From Lachnospiraceae bacterium (GTDB lineage: Bacteria; Bacillota; Clostridia; Lachnospirales; Lachnospiraceae), in assembly GCA_017536965.1 (NCBI GenBank), contig JAFWCK010000021.1, forward strand, positions 1-43,448: a stretch of DNA of 43,448 bases, in the 5' to 3' direction. Below the pieces are notes generated by a model, which saw only the letters and a list, made by a program, of their open reading frames with translations, did not search any database and was not told where the DNA came from. Each line of letters begins with the position of its first letter. Positions within the stretch are counted from its first letter, which is position 1. Positions 1 through 10,718 of the stretch are shown in pieces. The position numbers were made by a program, and so were the translations under genes.

Positions 1-867
1 ATGGCCTGTATTCATGGCCTGCAGCATATCTAACGTCTCTGCGCCGCGTACTTCTCCAACCACGATCCTGGTCGGGCGCATTCGCAGAGAAGTTCTGATC
101 AAATCCCGGATCGTTACTTCGTTTTCTCCTTCCACATTTGCCTGGCGGCATTCCAGGCTGACCAGGTTTTCAATACCGGTTATTTTCAGTTCTGCAGAAT
201 CTTCAATGGTGATTATGCGTTCATGTTTCGGAATGTAATTGGAAAGAACATTTAAAAACGTCGTTTTTCCGGAACCAGTTCCGCCGCTGATAAAAATGTT
301 GTATCCGGCAACGACTAATTTCCTCAAAAATTCTGCTGCTTCTTCTGTAATCGTTTTCAGATCGATCAGCTCTTCCATTGTCATTGGATTTTTGGGAAAT
401 TTCCGGATCGTAACGACCGGCCCGTTCAGAGCAATGGGAGATAAAACAACATTGACACGGGACCCGTCAGACAGTCTGGTGTCGACAATAGGGGATACTT
501 CATTCACTCGCTTATTTGCCTTAGCCACGATCTGTTGGATAATATCCTGCAGCCGTTCGCGGGAAGAAAATGCGCCGTCATAACGAAACAGTTTTCCCTG
601 CTTCTCAATGAAAATATTGTCATATCCGTTGATCATGATTTCTGTAATTTCATCATCTTCCAAAATGTCCTGAAGGATATCCAGCCTGCGGATCGAATTG
701 TACAATTCCCGGCTGATCCTCATTTTTTCTTTTAAAGACAGGCGTTTGTCCTGATATTCATCGATAACCATTTTTGTAATGATCTCGTAAACATCCTGAT
801 CGCTTAAATTTCGGGTCAGATCAATACTGTTGATCAATCTGCTTTTCAATTCATCAATCAATGCCAT
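1..867 (-). CDS. cpaF: CpaF/TadA-like pilus or secretion ATPase, 3' end cut by window
   Basis: This gene encodes the secretion hexameric ATPase that powers assembly of Tad/Flp-type pili at the cytoplasmic membrane. Reading from the ATG at 867, 289 codons are visible and the frame runs off the left edge; full-length relatives are usually 400 residues or more. The N-terminal helical region covers about residues 1-90, followed by the T2SS-E type ATPase core. Walker A is GGTGSGKTT near residues 195-203. An Asp/Glu box (TIEDSAEL) lies near 220 and the GEVRGAE segment near 271-277, all typical of CpaF. The start overlaps the upstream CpaE-like gene by 14 bases, so the two are co-translated. The remaining tad genes would lie outside the window. 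Family assignment is firm; whether the pilus is a Flp pilus is inferred. Confidence 0.9.
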   Translation of the reverse strand, partial: MALIDELKSRLINSIDLTRNLSDQDVYEIITKMVIDEYQDKRLSLKEKMRISRELYNSIRRLDILQDILEDDEITEIMINGYDNIFIEKQGKLFRYDGAFSSRERLQDIIQQIVAKANKRVNEVSPIVDTRLSDGSRVNVVLSPIALNGPVVTIRKFPKNPMTMEELIDLKTITEEAAEFLRKLVVAGYNIFISGGTGSGKTTFLNVLSNYIPKHERIITIEDSAELKITGIENLVSLECRQANVEGENEVTIRDLIRTSLRMRPTRIVVGEVRGAETLDMLQAMNTGH

Positions 868-1801
868 TTTTTAAGTCCTCCGTGCAAATGCGCGTCATTT
901 TCTGAAGCAGGTCTGTACGTCCTTTTTCTACAAAAAACTGCTTCATTTTTTCTGTTTTTTGTTTTGCGTATGAATCCTCACTGGTTAGGATGTATATTTC
1001 ATCACAGATCGAAAAGATTTCCTCCAGGTTCCGAAAAGCTTCATACATATCCAGGATCAGGATGTCATATTCTCCGCGGATCGCCAATTCATAAAGGAAA
1101 TCCTGCCATTCCTCCACGCGGATCTCTTCCACATCTTCCATATCACAGGACGTGCAAAGCAGATCAAATCCGTTTCTTCTTTCCTTTGTCCTATTCAGGG
1201 TTTCTGTTATTTGTGCTTTGTTGGTCCTGTAAAAAAAGATCAGATCAGAAAGACCGTTGCCGCGATCCTCTATTTGGCCAAGAAGAGGAAAACGGTCCAG
1301 GTTGATGTAAAGAATGGCGCTGCCAGCAGAAAATCCGCTTGCGATCCGTAAAGATGTCGGTAAAGAAGACGGGCCGGGGGCGGGTGAATAGATGCCGATG
1401 ATTTTAATGTCCCCTTTCCACTCTTCCCGATTATCTTCCAATCGCAGATCAAGAAACTCATTCAATTCTGACAGAATCGTTTCCATGGACTGATATTTAA
1501 CGATGTGCTTCAGACGGCTTCTGGAATTCCTGCGTTTACCCAGGTAAATAAATTTCCCAACATTGCTGTGGTCGATATATTTTTCGCACTGTCCTTCCCT
1601 GCTATCTTTCTCGTCCACAAACTCCTCCTGCGAATAAAGAAGGATCTGCACTCTGTTCTTGGAAAGATATTCTTCCAGACTTTGATCATCTGTAAAGCCA
1701 ATCGTTTCAAACAGGATCCCGCGCTTCTTTTTTACGTAACTTAAAAATCGGTCCACGTATTCCCGGCTGCTGTCAAATACAGCCACCACTGGTTTACCCA
1801 A
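854..1801 (-). CDS. CpaE/TadZ-like protein with degenerate P-loop
   Basis: The 315-residue protein probably localises the pilus assembly machine, as CpaE/TadZ do. Residues 1-110 look like an atypical receiver-like domain. Residues 132-315 resemble a MinD/ParA-fold domain, with the strand-loop IIGIYSPAPGPSSLPTSL (134-151) where a deviant Walker A would be and DILILD (246-251) as a Walker B-like strand. The P-loop lysine and GKT/GKS are absent, so ATP hydrolysis is doubtful. Translation starts at TTG (1801), supported by AAAGGAG seven bases upstream. It overlaps cpaF by 14 bases, which is the strongest clue to its role. Sequence identity to classical CpaE is low, so the call rests on fold-like pattern and context. 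Confidence 0.65.
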   Translation of the reverse strand: MGKPVVAVFDSSREYVDRFLSYVKKKRGILFETIGFTDDQSLEEYLSKNRVQILLYSQEEFVDEKDSREGQCEKYIDHSNVGKFIYLGKRRNSRSRLKHIVKYQSMETILSELNEFLDLRLEDNREEWKGDIKIIGIYSPAPGPSSLPTSLRIASGFSAGSAILYINLDRFPLLGQIEDRGNGLSDLIFFYRTNKAQITETLNRTKERRNGFDLLCTSCDMEDVEEIRVEEWQDFLYELAIRGEYDILILDMYEAFRNLEEIFSICDEIYILTSEDSYAKQKTEKMKQFFVEKGRTDLLQKMTRICTEDLKNGID

Positions 1802-1859
1802 AGAAATGCTCCTTTATGTTTTGTTTTTTTGAAATTACTTTCCGGAACCGGAAGAAGTA

Positions 1860-1885
1860 AAGGCACACCTGGATTGGTGTGCCTT
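1860..1885. repeat. Perfect 10-bp inverted repeat in divergent intergenic region
   Basis: The arms AAGGCACACC and GGTGTGCCTT are separated by six bases. The hairpin lies between the divergently transcribed CpaE-like gene and the lipoprotein gene. Neither strand has a convincing T-tract and no gene ends here, so it is more likely an operator or leader hairpin than a terminator. The function is unknown. Confidence 0.5.
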
Positions 1886-1971
1886 GGATTTTATGCCTGC
1901 CTCGCGGCAATGTCAATAAATAAATTATTAAGATTTTTTTACGTCATTCATCAGCGGCTGCTTCTCCCATA

Positions 1972-2000
1972 TTGTTTTGTCTGTTAATAATAAGTATAAT
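1972..2000 (+). promoter_or_regulatory. Sigma-A type promoter of the lipoprotein gene
   Basis: TTGTTT (1972-1977) and a perfect TATAAT (1995-2000) are separated by 17 bases. The site lies 38 bases upstream of the lipoprotein start codon. Confidence 0.65.
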
Positions 2001-2038
2001 AAATAAGCAGTTTGTTGTTATTAAAAAGGAGTTCAAAA

Positions 2039-2476
2039 ATGAAAAAAACTAATTATATCGCTTTAATACTTATTGTTTGCTTTGCGTTCTGCTTTGCTCT
2101 CACGGCTTGCGGCAAGAAACCTTCAGGTACGGGTACGAAAACCTTGGAGTCTGTGGCTGCCAAAGACAGCAGCATACAGGAATCAATGAAAAAAGAGATG
2201 GAAGCAAACGAAGGTCTCACCATCGAAATCAAGGGCAACGATCTCATCTATACTTATGACATGACTGTTCTCAGCTCCGATTCGGAAGCCCTTAAGAGCG
2301 ACGCTACGAAAACAGCTTTGGCTGATGCGATTGATGCGCAGAAAGCCGTTTTCGGAGACATCTGCAAATCCGTCGAAGATGAGACCGGAATTACTGGAAT
2401 CCAAACCATCGTCAACTACACCGCCGGAGAAGAGCTTCTGGTATCCAGGACATTCACTTCTGCCGACGCAGAATAA
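2039..2476 (+). CDS. Small DUF4854-like lipoprotein
   Basis: The 145-residue product has a lipoprotein signal peptide: a basic MKK start, a hydrophobic stretch and the lipobox LTAC with Cys24 as the lipidation site. It should therefore be anchored on the outer face of the membrane. The mature part is a compact alpha/beta domain with a central GNDLIYTY strand, like DUF4854 proteins of Firmicutes, whose function is unknown. I chose the ATG at 2039 because AAAAAGGAG precedes it; a longer frame from 2012 would add nine residues ahead of the signal peptide. It is monocistronic, faces away from the pilus genes and converges with the hydratase gene, with only 14 bases between stops. It runs against the replication direction. 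Confidence 0.8.
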   Translation: MKKTNYIALILIVCFAFCFALTACGKKPSGTGTKTLESVAAKDSSIQESMKKEMEANEGLTIEIKGNDLIYTYDMTVLSSDSEALKSDATKTALADAIDAQKAVFGDICKSVEDETGITGIQTIVNYTAGEELLVSRTFTSADAE

Positions 2477-2490
2477 GCGTGGTTTTAAGT

Positions 2491-4740
2491 CTATCTGCGG
2501 TAATAATTGATAAGACAGCCTTTTAAGACGATTGTTTTCTCGTCATCTGTCAGCGGATCCATTTTCAGTTCGATCGCTTTCCAGGAATCTGCCTGACCCG
2601 GACGGATGATATATGCACAGAATGTAGTCTCGCCATCAGCAATTCTCTTTGCTGCATCCGGAACCAGGATCCAGTCGCCTTTTTCAAACGGCAGTTCTTC
2701 TTCCGGCCAAAGGAATGGAACCATGCCCCAGTTGATCAGGTTGGAACGGTAACGTTTCGTGGCATACTCTTTTGCAATATTGGCCCAGCCACCCAGCACT
2801 TTCTGACAGGAAGCCGCCTGTTCTCTTGCACTGCCATCGCCTGGTTTTACCGCATAAATTGTACTGCCGATGCAGTAACTGTCGAAAATATTCGACAGAT
2901 GATTATTGATCTCTTCCGTCACTTTTTCAACTTCCGGCAGTGCTTCCTCTATACTAGCGTTTTCCACACGCGCAATCTCTGCGGCACGCACTTTCTTAGC
3001 TTCACCCACGTAAGCCGGGTCTTTCCGGGAAAGTGTAAACTCTGCAAGACCTTCCGGATTAGACCTGTATGACGACGTTTCGCCTGATGGGATCAGCTCA
3101 TCCGTCGTTGTGACCGGGTCATGTATGACGCTGACCAGCTTTAACAGAAGGTTATCTGCCAGCGCTTCCATCTTAGGCCAGTCTTTGATGTTCGGGCCCT
3201 GCTTGATCTCAACGGAAGGATCTGCAATTCCCTTGCTGTCAAAGACACGGTTCTCATAGATCTTGCTGTCAAAGAAATACTTTGGCTTGGTATATTCAAT
3301 ATCAAAATCAGTTGCAGCAGTCAGGAATCCTTTGTTTGCGGCTGTTGCAGCAATGGATCTGGCATCCATCAATGCCACTGATGCAATCTGTCCGCTCTGC
3401 AGTTTGCTGCCCTCACGGTTCGGGAAGTTTCGGGTTGAATGGCGGATGCTGAACGCATTGTTAGCCGGTGTATCGCCTGCGCCAAAGCACGGTCCGCAGA
3501 AAGCGGTCTTCAGTACGGCACCTGTCTCCAGGATCTTTGCAGCCGTTCCGTTTTTGACCAGTTCCATATAGATCGGCATGCTGGCCGGATAAACACTAAG
3601 TGTAAATTCCCCGTTTCCAATATTGGCACCATTCAAAATATCTGCTGCTGCCATAATATTTTCAAACCCGCCGCCGGCACATCCGGCGATCACGCCCTGC
3701 TCTACGTACAGTTTTCCATTCCGGATCTTATCCGTAAGGGAATACGGTACAGCATTGTCCAGACTGATGGCTGCTCCTTTTTCCACTTCGCGCAGGATGT
3801 CTTCCAGGTTTGCGTTCACCTCTTCGATCGTATAAACATTGCTTGGATGGAACGGCATTGCGATCATCGGACGGATCTGACTCAGATCGATCATCACCGC
3901 ACCATCGTAATACGCACCTTCATCCGGTTTTAATTCTTTGTAGGCTTCTTTTCTGCCGTGGATCTCGTAAAAATCGGCGATCTCCTGATCGGTCTCCCAA
4001 ATGGAGGAAAGGCAGGTAGTCTCGGTCGTCATGACATCGATCCCGATCCGGTAATCTGCAGAAAGCGCATGCACGCCCGGTCCTACGAACTCCAGAACTT
4101 TGTTCTTCACATAGCCATTTTTAAAGACTGCACCGATCAGAGCCAGCGCCACATCCTGCGGACCTACACCTTTTTCCGGCTTTCCGGTCAGATAGATGCA
4201 TATTACTTCCGGCATATCGATGTCATACGTTTTATCCAGTAACTGTTTTACAAGCTCCGGGCCGCCTTCGCCCACAGCCATACAGCCTAATGCACCATAG
4301 CGGGTATGGGAATCGCTTCCCAGGATCATGCCGCCTGCCTCAGCCAGCATCTCTCTGGCGAATTGATGGATGACAGCCTGATGCGGCGGAACATAGATGC
4401 CGCCATATTTCTGTGCACAAGTCAGGCCAAAGACATGATCATCTTCATTGATCGTGCCGCCCACTGCACACAGAGAGTTATGACAGTTTGTCAGAACATA
4501 CGGCATCGGGAACCGTTCCAGTCCGGATGCCCGTGCAGTCTGAATGATTCCCACATAGGTAATATCATGGGAGGTCAGTTTGTCGAACCGCACCTGTAGT
4601 TTGTCCATGGTCGGCGCTGTATTATGTGCCTTCAGGATCTGATAAGCGATCGTTTTCTGCTGGTTTGCTTTTTGTCCCTGGTCCGTTTCTGTGATTTTTC
4701 CGTTCTGATAAAGAACCGGACCCTCACTTAATGTAATCAT
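2491..4740 (-). CDS. Aconitase-superfamily hydratase (YbhJ-like)
   Basis: The 749-residue protein belongs to the aconitase/homoaconitase superfamily of 4Fe-4S hydro-lyases and most resembles the uncharacterised E. coli YbhJ group. The hallmark residues are present. GSDSHT lies at 141-146. The cluster ligands would be Cys354 (AGCAGG), Cys415 and Cys418 (CGPC). The substrate-binding [10 protein letters not shown] loop is at about 435-444. The C-terminal swivel domain follows from about 560. True citrate aconitases are closer to 640 or 880-900 residues, so the substrate is probably another hydroxy-acid, but it is unknown. The start codon overlaps the stop of the upstream PocR/AraC regulator gene by four bases (ATGA), so the regulator very likely controls this enzyme. 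It is cytoplasmic and probably oxygen-sensitive. Confidence 0.85.
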   Translation of the reverse strand: MITLSEGPVLYQNGKITETDQGQKANQQKTIAYQILKAHNTAPTMDKLQVRFDKLTSHDITYVGIIQTARASGLERFPMPYVLTNCHNSLCAVGGTINEDDHVFGLTCAQKYGGIYVPPHQAVIHQFAREMLAEAGGMILGSDSHTRYGALGCMAVGEGGPELVKQLLDKTYDIDMPEVICIYLTGKPEKGVGPQDVALALIGAVFKNGYVKNKVLEFVGPGVHALSADYRIGIDVMTTETTCLSSIWETDQEIADFYEIHGRKEAYKELKPDEGAYYDGAVMIDLSQIRPMIAMPFHPSNVYTIEEVNANLEDILREVEKGAAISLDNAVPYSLTDKIRNGKLYVEQGVIAGCAGGGFENIMAAADILNGANIGNGEFTLSVYPASMPIYMELVKNGTAAKILETGAVLKTAFCGPCFGAGDTPANNAFSIRHSTRNFPNREGSKLQSGQIASVALMDARSIAATAANKGFLTAATDFDIEYTKPKYFFDSKIYENRVFDSKGIADPSVEIKQGPNIKDWPKMEALADNLLLKLVSVIHDPVTTTDELIPSGETSSYRSNPEGLAEFTLSRKDPAYVGEAKKVRAAEIARVENASIEEALPEVEKVTEEINNHLSNIFDSYCIGSTIYAVKPGDGSAREQAASCQKVLGGWANIAKEYATKRYRSNLINWGMVPFLWPEEELPFEKGDWILVPDAAKRIADGETTFCAYIIRPGQADSWKAIELKMDPLTDDEKTIVLKGCLINYYRR

Positions 4741-5978
4741 CGCAGTATAATATCCCTCTTTTCATTTTTTCCTCGGTTTTCCCTGTATTTTTTCGGGGTT
4801 ATGCCGACAATATGCTTAAATACTTTGGTAAAGTAACTCTGATCTTCAAACCCGCACAGGTTTGCGATCTCAATGATACTCATATTCTCTTCCATGAGCA
4901 GCGATTTGCTCCGGTCGATCCGGACAATATTGATATATTCAGAAATACTGTAGCCTGTTTCTTTTTTAAACAGGGAACTCAGATAGGTTTTGCTTAAATA
5001 TGTGCTTGCCGCGATATCTTCCAGGCTCATGTGCCGGCGGAAGTTGGTCTTGATATATTCAATAACTTTATAGACGGCATCCGCATGTTTTACTTTATCA
5101 AATTCGAAGGTGAAAGAGATGAAGCGTTGGAGCATATTGGATACCCAGGCACTTAAGTCTTCCAAATTTGTAAACTCTTCAATATTCGCGGTAAAGTTTT
5201 CATTGATCAGGAAGATCTCATTGATATCCGCGCCGGCATCCACTGCTGCACGGGAGATCACGACGATCAGTTCCGTGATCCTAGGCTTGATAGCTTCAAT
5301 ATTATTGTTATTGGAAACATAGATATGAGCCAGGATCTGGTTCAGCAAGGTCTGAGAACCGGCTTTGTCACGGCTGCGGACAGCTGTACGGAGCTTTCTT
5401 TCTATCGCGATCGGATAGGTATAGTAATCTGAGGTCTCGCTCTTTTTCATCCGCTCCACATACATTGCGTTCAACAGGCTTTCCTGCCGGTAGAAATAGC
5501 GGCCTGCCCTGCCATGGGAAAGATCGGAAATACTTCCTGCGATACCAGCAAGGATCTCTGCCATTGCCTGGATATGGTGCGGAGAATATTCGGACACGCC
5601 TTCCAGCGCTTTTTTAAATTTTTTATCTGCTCCAGCTAACAGTTCTTCTTTATTATCCAAAATGATCGGTCCGATCACCAGCCCTCCTGCCAGATCTCCC
5701 TTTTCACTGGCAATGGATGCACAGACAACGACCATTTCCTGATAACAATGGAACGTATAGAGCCCGTCCCAGCGATATGCCTCCCGGCACCCGTAAGCGA
5801 ACTGTTCATATCCTTTGCAGTTTTTGTGCGGACAGTTTGCACAGGCGTCAAACGGTTTTCCTTCTCCTGCCGGTGTATAGTTCTTTTCCGACAGATCCAC
5901 CACTGCACATGGCACGTCTAAAAGTGAACCAAAGTGATTCGCGTATTTGATTGCCTGTTCTTTTAAACTCTTTTCCAT
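4737..5978 (-). CDS. AraC-family regulator with N-terminal PocR sensory domain
   Basis: The 413-residue protein joins a PocR-type sensory domain (about 1-165) to a C-terminal AraC double helix-turn-helix (about 306-402). The PocR part has the cysteine cluster Cys46, Cys49, Cys54, Cys64 and Cys78 and the [10 protein letters not shown] segment typical of the family. In PocR itself this domain senses a small diol; here the ligand is unknown. The DNA-binding part shows the conserved second-helix pattern [16 protein letters not shown]. The gene is first in a two-gene operon, with a four-base overlap with the hydratase it presumably activates. The ribosome binding site is weak (AGGAAAG about 14 bases upstream), so expression may be low. 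Confidence 0.85.
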   Translation of the reverse strand: MEKSLKEQAIKYANHFGSLLDVPCAVVDLSEKNYTPAGEGKPFDACANCPHKNCKGYEQFAYGCREAYRWDGLYTFHCYQEMVVVCASIASEKGDLAGGLVIGPIILDNKEELLAGADKKFKKALEGVSEYSPHHIQAMAEILAGIAGSISDLSHGRAGRYFYRQESLLNAMYVERMKKSETSDYYTYPIAIERKLRTAVRSRDKAGSQTLLNQILAHIYVSNNNNIEAIKPRITELIVVISRAAVDAGADINEIFLINENFTANIEEFTNLEDLSAWVSNMLQRFISFTFEFDKVKHADAVYKVIEYIKTNFRRHMSLEDIAASTYLSKTYLSSLFKKETGYSISEYINIVRIDRSKSLLMEENMSIIEIANLCGFEDQSYFTKVFKHIVGITPKKYRENRGKNEKRDIILR

Positions 5979-6126
5979 TTTTTTACCAAAACTTTCCTGC
6001 TATGACTTTTTATAAATATTTTTTTTGGTAGTTTTATTGACGTCCAAATAAACACTGATGGGTGCTTTTGTTTGTTTCATCTAAAAATATTTACAACTTT
6101 AATGAAAATAATCATACTACTTGTAA

Positions 6127-6160
6127 CAAAAAAGGGCAACTTTTTTATAGTTACCCTTTT
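6127..6160 (-). terminator. Rho-independent terminator after gyrA
   Basis: On the minus strand AAAAGGGTAACT pairs with AGTTGCCCTTTT across a 7-base loop, giving 12 pairs with one G-U, followed by TTTG. It lies about 40 bases past the gyrA stop and ends the dnaN-gyrA transcription unit before the PocR operon. Confidence 0.85.
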
Positions 6161-6201
6161 CCAAAAAATTTTATAAAGATTTTTTTTGGTAATATCTTCC
6201 G

Positions 6202-8721
6202 TTACGCTTCGGTTGTTTCCTCTCCGGTTTCAGCCTCTGCTTCCACATCCGCAGCGTCTTCTGTTTCATCTTCGATCCAATCGGCCGGAATGCGTGCCAG
6301 TCCTGCCACTTTGATATCATCGCCCTGGCTGACATTCATCAGCTTCACTCCGGAGGTGTTCCGTCCGATCTTTGCGATGCCGTCCACCGGCATCCGGATC
6401 ACAATACCTTCATTCGTGATCAGCATGATCTGGTCGTTTTCATTCACGGCTGTTGCTGCAGCCAGCTTTCCGGTCTTCTCGTTGACCTTATAGCAGAGTA
6501 CGCCTTTGCCGCCGCGATGCTGTGCATTGAAGGCTTCAAACTTCGTTTGTTTACCCATGCCGTTTTCCGTTGCAAAGAGGATCGTTTCTCCCTGCACGTC
6601 CAGCGCCAGCGTAATGACTTCATCACCTTCTGTCAGGCGCATGCCCCTTACACCCATTGCACTTCTTCCGGTCGGCGTTACTTCTTCTTCGTTAAAGCGG
6701 ATACTGTGACCGTTCTTAGAGATCATGATGATCTCCCGTTTTCCGTCGGTCATATCCACATCGATCAGCTCGTCATCTTCACGTAATCCGATGGCAATGA
6801 TACCGGTCTGACGGATATTGTCGTATGCTGCCAGAGGTGTCTTCTTAATAATACCCTTCTTTGTTGCCATCAAGAGATTTTGCGCGCCTTCAAACTGCTC
6901 TACGACCATCGCCGTTGCGATTTTTTCATCCGGCTGCAGCTGGAGCAGGTTCACAATAGCCGTTCCGCGGGCTGTCCGGGATGCTTCCGGAATCTGGTAT
7001 GCTTTCAGCAGATAGACACGGCCTTTGTTGGTGAAGAATAGCAACCGGTGATGTGTCGTGGTGATGAACATCCGCTCGGTCACGTCTTCATCAATGGTAT
7101 GCATTCCCTTGATGCCCTTGCCGCCGCGGGCCTGTGCTTTGAAGTTATTGATATCCATCCGCTTCACGTAGCCAAGCCGTGTCATAGTGATGACAGTGCT
7201 CTCATCCGGGATCAGGTCTTCATCTTCCAGTTCTCCGTCGTCGATGCCAATAGCGGTTCTTCTTTCATCCCCGTATTTTTCTTTCATGACGAGAATTTCT
7301 TCTTTGATCACGCCAAGAAGAACCTTTTCGTCTGCCAGGATCGCTTTATAGAACCGGATCTTTTCCAGAAGTTCTTTCTGTTCGTCTTCCAGTTTTTCCC
7401 GTTCCAGACCTGTCAGGGCACGGATCCTCATATCAACGATTGCCTGTGCCTGCACATCGTCCAGACCGAACCTTGCGCACAATGCATCTTTGGCATCCTG
7501 TGTTGTGCGGCTGCCGCGGACGATCCGGATCACTTCATCGATATTATCCAATGCCTTTAACAGACCTTCGATAATATGTTCCCTCTCTTCCGCCTTGTTC
7601 AGGTCATATTTGGTCCTGCGGGTGATGACCTCCTCCTGGTGCTGCAGATAGCTGTCCAGCATTTCCAGAAGGTTGAAGATCTTCGGCTCATTATTCTTTA
7701 ATGCCAGCATGATCACACCAAAGCTGTCCTGCAGCTGCGTGTGTTTGTAAAGCTGGTTCAGGACCACGTTCGGATTGACATCCTTACGCAGTTCGATCAC
7801 GACACGGACACCTTCCTGGTCTGTCTCATCACGGATGTCTACGATGCCGTCAACTTTTTTATCTTTATGAAGTTCTGCGATCTTTTCAATCAGTTTTGCT
7901 TTATTGACAAGGTATGGAAGTTCGGTGACCACAATACGGTTTTTGCCGCCATCCATTGGTTCGATCTCTGAAACGGCACGGATCCGGATCTTGCCTCTGC
8001 CAGTCCGGTAAGCTTCTTCGATGCCTTTTCTTCCCAGGATCGTTGCTCCGGTCGGAAAATCCGGTCCTTTGACGATCTTCATGACATCTTCGATCGTGGT
8101 CTGATTACCTTCTGTCTTGTCATCTATGATCTTTACAACCGCGTCGATCAGTTCTCCCAGGTTGTGCGGCGGGATATTGGTTGCCATACCGACTGCAATA
8201 CCCGTTGTTCCGTTAGCCAGAAGGTTTGGATACCGGGAAGGCAGAACGGTCGGTTCTTTTTCTGTTTCATCAAAGTTCGGAATAAAGTCTACGGTGTTTT
8301 TATTGATATCCGCCAGCATCTCCATTGCGATCTTTGAGAGTCTTGCTTCGGTATAACGCATGGCAGCAGCACCGTCGCCATCTTCTGAACCGAAGTTTCC
8401 ATGTCCGTCAACCAACGGATATCTGGTCGACCAATCCTGTGCCATGTTGACCAATGCTCCATAAATGGAGGAGTCTCCGTGCGGATGGTACTTACCCATG
8501 GTATCGCCGACGATACGGGCGCATTTCCGGTGTGGTTTATCCGGACCATTATTCAGTTCGATCATCGAAAAGAGGACTCTCCGCTGGACCGGTTTTAATC
8601 CGTCCCTGACATCCGGCAATGCTCTGGAAGCAATAACGCTCATCGCATAGTCGATATAGGAGGTCTCCATTGTCTGTTTCAGATCGACTTCTTCTATTTT
8701 GTCAAAAATATGCTCGTCCAT
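6202..8721 (-). CDS. gyrA: DNA gyrase subunit A
   Basis: This is the breakage-reunion subunit of gyrase, 839 residues, of normal length. The winged-helix/tower core covers about residues 1-490. The catalytic Tyr123 sits in [11 protein letters not shown]. The six-bladed C-terminal DNA-wrapping domain follows, with the GyrA-box-like element near 540 ([10 protein letters not shown]). The tail is acidic (residues about 812-839), as often seen in Gram-positive gyrases. In the quinolone-resistance region the sequence is [10 protein letters not shown], so Ser84 is present but the usual Asp/Glu at the next helix turn is Gly88. The start has AGGAG six bases upstream. It is last in the dnaN-recF-gyrB-gyrA unit, 38 bases after gyrB. 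Confidence 0.98.
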   Translation of the reverse strand: MDEHIFDKIEEVDLKQTMETSYIDYAMSVIASRALPDVRDGLKPVQRRVLFSMIELNNGPDKPHRKCARIVGDTMGKYHPHGDSSIYGALVNMAQDWSTRYPLVDGHGNFGSEDGDGAAAMRYTEARLSKIAMEMLADINKNTVDFIPNFDETEKEPTVLPSRYPNLLANGTTGIAVGMATNIPPHNLGELIDAVVKIIDDKTEGNQTTIEDVMKIVKGPDFPTGATILGRKGIEEAYRTGRGKIRIRAVSEIEPMDGGKNRIVVTELPYLVNKAKLIEKIAELHKDKKVDGIVDIRDETDQEGVRVVIELRKDVNPNVVLNQLYKHTQLQDSFGVIMLALKNNEPKIFNLLEMLDSYLQHQEEVITRRTKYDLNKAEEREHIIEGLLKALDNIDEVIRIVRGSRTTQDAKDALCARFGLDDVQAQAIVDMRIRALTGLEREKLEDEQKELLEKIRFYKAILADEKVLLGVIKEEILVMKEKYGDERRTAIGIDDGELEDEDLIPDESTVITMTRLGYVKRMDINNFKAQARGGKGIKGMHTIDEDVTERMFITTTHHRLLFFTNKGRVYLLKAYQIPEASRTARGTAIVNLLQLQPDEKIATAMVVEQFEGAQNLLMATKKGIIKKTPLAAYDNIRQTGIIAIGLREDDELIDVDMTDGKREIIMISKNGHSIRFNEEEVTPTGRSAMGVRGMRLTEGDEVITLALDVQGETILFATENGMGKQTKFEAFNAQHRGGKGVLCYKVNEKTGKLAAATAVNENDQIMLITNEGIVIRMPVDGIAKIGRNTSGVKLMNVSQGDDIKVAGLARIPADWIEDETEDAADVEAEAETGEETTEA

Positions 8722-8759
8722 TTTTACTCCTGTTGTTTCGTGTCTGTCTTATTTTGAGA

Positions 8760-10706
8760 TCAGACATCGATATTTGTCGCATACTTTGCGTTTAATTCGA
8801 TAAATTCTCTTCTTGGTTCTACTTCATCGCCCATCAGCGTGGTAAAAGTCACATCCAGATCCTGCGGATTTTCATCATCAATCAGGACTTTGGACAAGAT
8901 CCTGGTATTCGGATCCATTGTGGTCTCCCAAAGCTGGCTGGCATCCATTTCGCCCAGACCTTTGTACCGCTGTACCTTATTCTGGTTATCCCTTCCGATC
9001 TCTTCCATGATCTGGTTTAGTTCGGCATCGCTGTATGCATAGTACTGTTTTTTATTTCTGGTTACCTGATACAGCGGCGGTTTTGCCAGATAGACATATC
9101 CTCCCTTGATCAGCTCCGGCATGAACCGATAGAAGAAGGTCAGAAGCAAGGTGGCGATATGCGCTCCGTCGACATCGGCATCGGTCATGATAATGATCTT
9201 GTGGTAACGCAGCTTGGAAATATCAAAATCCTCATGGATTCCTGTTCCGAACGCAGTGATCATGGCTTTGATCTCTGCATTGCCCAGAATTTTATCCAGT
9301 CTTGCTTTTTCCACGTTCAGGATCTTGCCACGGAGCGGAAGGATTGCCTGTGTGTTTCTCTTTCTTGCTTTTTTCGCGCTGCCGCCTGCGGAATCTCCCT
9401 CAACAATAAAGATTTCACAGTTTTCCGGATTCTTATCCGTACAGTCTGCAAGTTTTCCAGGAAGTGCACCGCCTGCCAGCGGAGATTTCCGGGTTGCTTC
9501 TCGGGCTTTTCTTGCTGCATCTCTTGCCCTCTGTGCCAAAAGGGATTTTTCACAGATCGTACGGGCAACTTGCGGGTTCTGCTCCAGGAAATATGTCAGC
9601 TGTTCGCGGACAACTGCCTGAACAGCCGTCTTTGCTTCGGAGTTTCCAAGCTTCTGCTTGGTCTGTCCTTCAAACTGTGGATCCTCGACCTTAACGGAAA
9701 CGATCGCGCTTAAGCCCTCGCGGATGTCTTCGCCGGAAAGATTTGGCTCTTTTTCCTTTAAAATCTTATTGGTTCGCGCATAGTTGTTAAACACACTGGT
9801 CAGGGCGGTCTTTAATCCTTCCAGATGGGTGCCGCCTTCCGGTGTGTTGATATTGTTAACAAAGGTATAAATGCCTTCGTTGTATCCATTGTTATGCTGC
9901 ATCGCTACTTCGACTGCCACATTGTTCTTCATGCCTTCGAAATACATAATATCCTCATAAAGAGGCGTATTGCTCCGGTTAATGTAGGCAACGAATTCTT
10001 TAATACCACCTTCGTAGTGGAAGGTTTTTTCCTGCTCTTTTCCTTCGCGGGTATCGATCAGCGTAATTTTAAGTCCTTTTGTCAGGAACGCCATCTCACG
10101 GAGTCTTGTCTGCAGGGTTTTATAATCATAAACAGTAACTTCAAAAATCTCCCGGTCCGGAAGGAACGTGATCGTAGAACCTGTCTTTTCAACCGGGCAG
10201 TCTCCCAGAACCTCCAGTGCATGTTTTGCTTTTCCACGAGTATATTGCTGATGATGGATCTTGCCTTCCCGGTAGATGGTGACATCCAGCTTCTCTGAAA
10301 GCGCATTCACAACAGATGCGCCAACACCATGCAGACCGCCGGAAACTTTATAACCGCCGCCGCCAAATTTTCCGCCGGCATGCAGTTTTGTGAAGACCAG
10401 TTCCACGGCAGAAACGCCTTCTTTGGAGTTGATTCCTGTCGGAATTCCTCTTCCGTTATCTTCGACTGTGATAGAATCATCCGGATTGATCGTCACTTTG
10501 ATCTCCGTGCAGTAGCCGGCCAGGGCTTCATCGACTGCGTTGTCTACGATCTCATAGACCAGATGATGGAGTCCTCTCTCCGAGATACTGCCGATATACA
10601 TACCCGGACGCTTCCGGACGGCTTCCAGACCTTCCAGGACCTGGATATTATCCGCGCCGTATTCTGCCGTTACTTCTGTATTCTGTAAATCTTTTTCTTC
10701 TGCCAT
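8760..10706 (-). CDS. gyrB: DNA gyrase subunit B
   Basis: The 648-residue ATPase subunit of gyrase. The GHKL ATP-binding domain shows the [10 protein letters not shown] helix (52-61), DNGRGIP (83-89) and the [11 protein letters not shown] lid (122-129). The transducer follows to about residue 400. The TOPRIM domain carries EGDSAGG (436-442) with the catalytic Glu and DADVDG (509-514), which bind magnesium. The C-terminal RYKGLGEM motif contacts GyrA. The length is the usual Gram-positive size without the proteobacterial insert. It starts 12 bases after recF, in the classical recF-gyrB-gyrA order. Confidence 0.98.
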   Translation of the reverse strand: MAEEKDLQNTEVTAEYGADNIQVLEGLEAVRKRPGMYIGSISERGLHHLVYEIVDNAVDEALAGYCTEIKVTINPDDSITVEDNGRGIPTGINSKEGVSAVELVFTKLHAGGKFGGGGYKVSGGLHGVGASVVNALSEKLDVTIYREGKIHHQQYTRGKAKHALEVLGDCPVEKTGSTITFLPDREIFEVTVYDYKTLQTRLREMAFLTKGLKITLIDTREGKEQEKTFHYEGGIKEFVAYINRSNTPLYEDIMYFEGMKNNVAVEVAMQHNNGYNEGIYTFVNNINTPEGGTHLEGLKTALTSVFNNYARTNKILKEKEPNLSGEDIREGLSAIVSVKVEDPQFEGQTKQKLGNSEAKTAVQAVVREQLTYFLEQNPQVARTICEKSLLAQRARDAARKAREATRKSPLAGGALPGKLADCTDKNPENCEIFIVEGDSAGGSAKKARKRNTQAILPLRGKILNVEKARLDKILGNAEIKAMITAFGTGIHEDFDISKLRYHKIIIMTDADVDGAHIATLLLTFFYRFMPELIKGGYVYLAKPPLYQVTRNKKQYYAYSDAELNQIMEEIGRDNQNKVQRYKGLGEMDASQLWETTMDPNTRILSKVLIDDENPQDLDVTFTTLMGDEVEPRREFIELNAKYATNIDV

Positions 10707-10718
10707 CGTTTTTCCTTC

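Noticed and set aside
1860-1885. Rho-independent terminator in the divergent gap
   Set aside because: No gene ends at this hairpin and no T-tract follows on either strand, so it is listed only as an inverted repeat.
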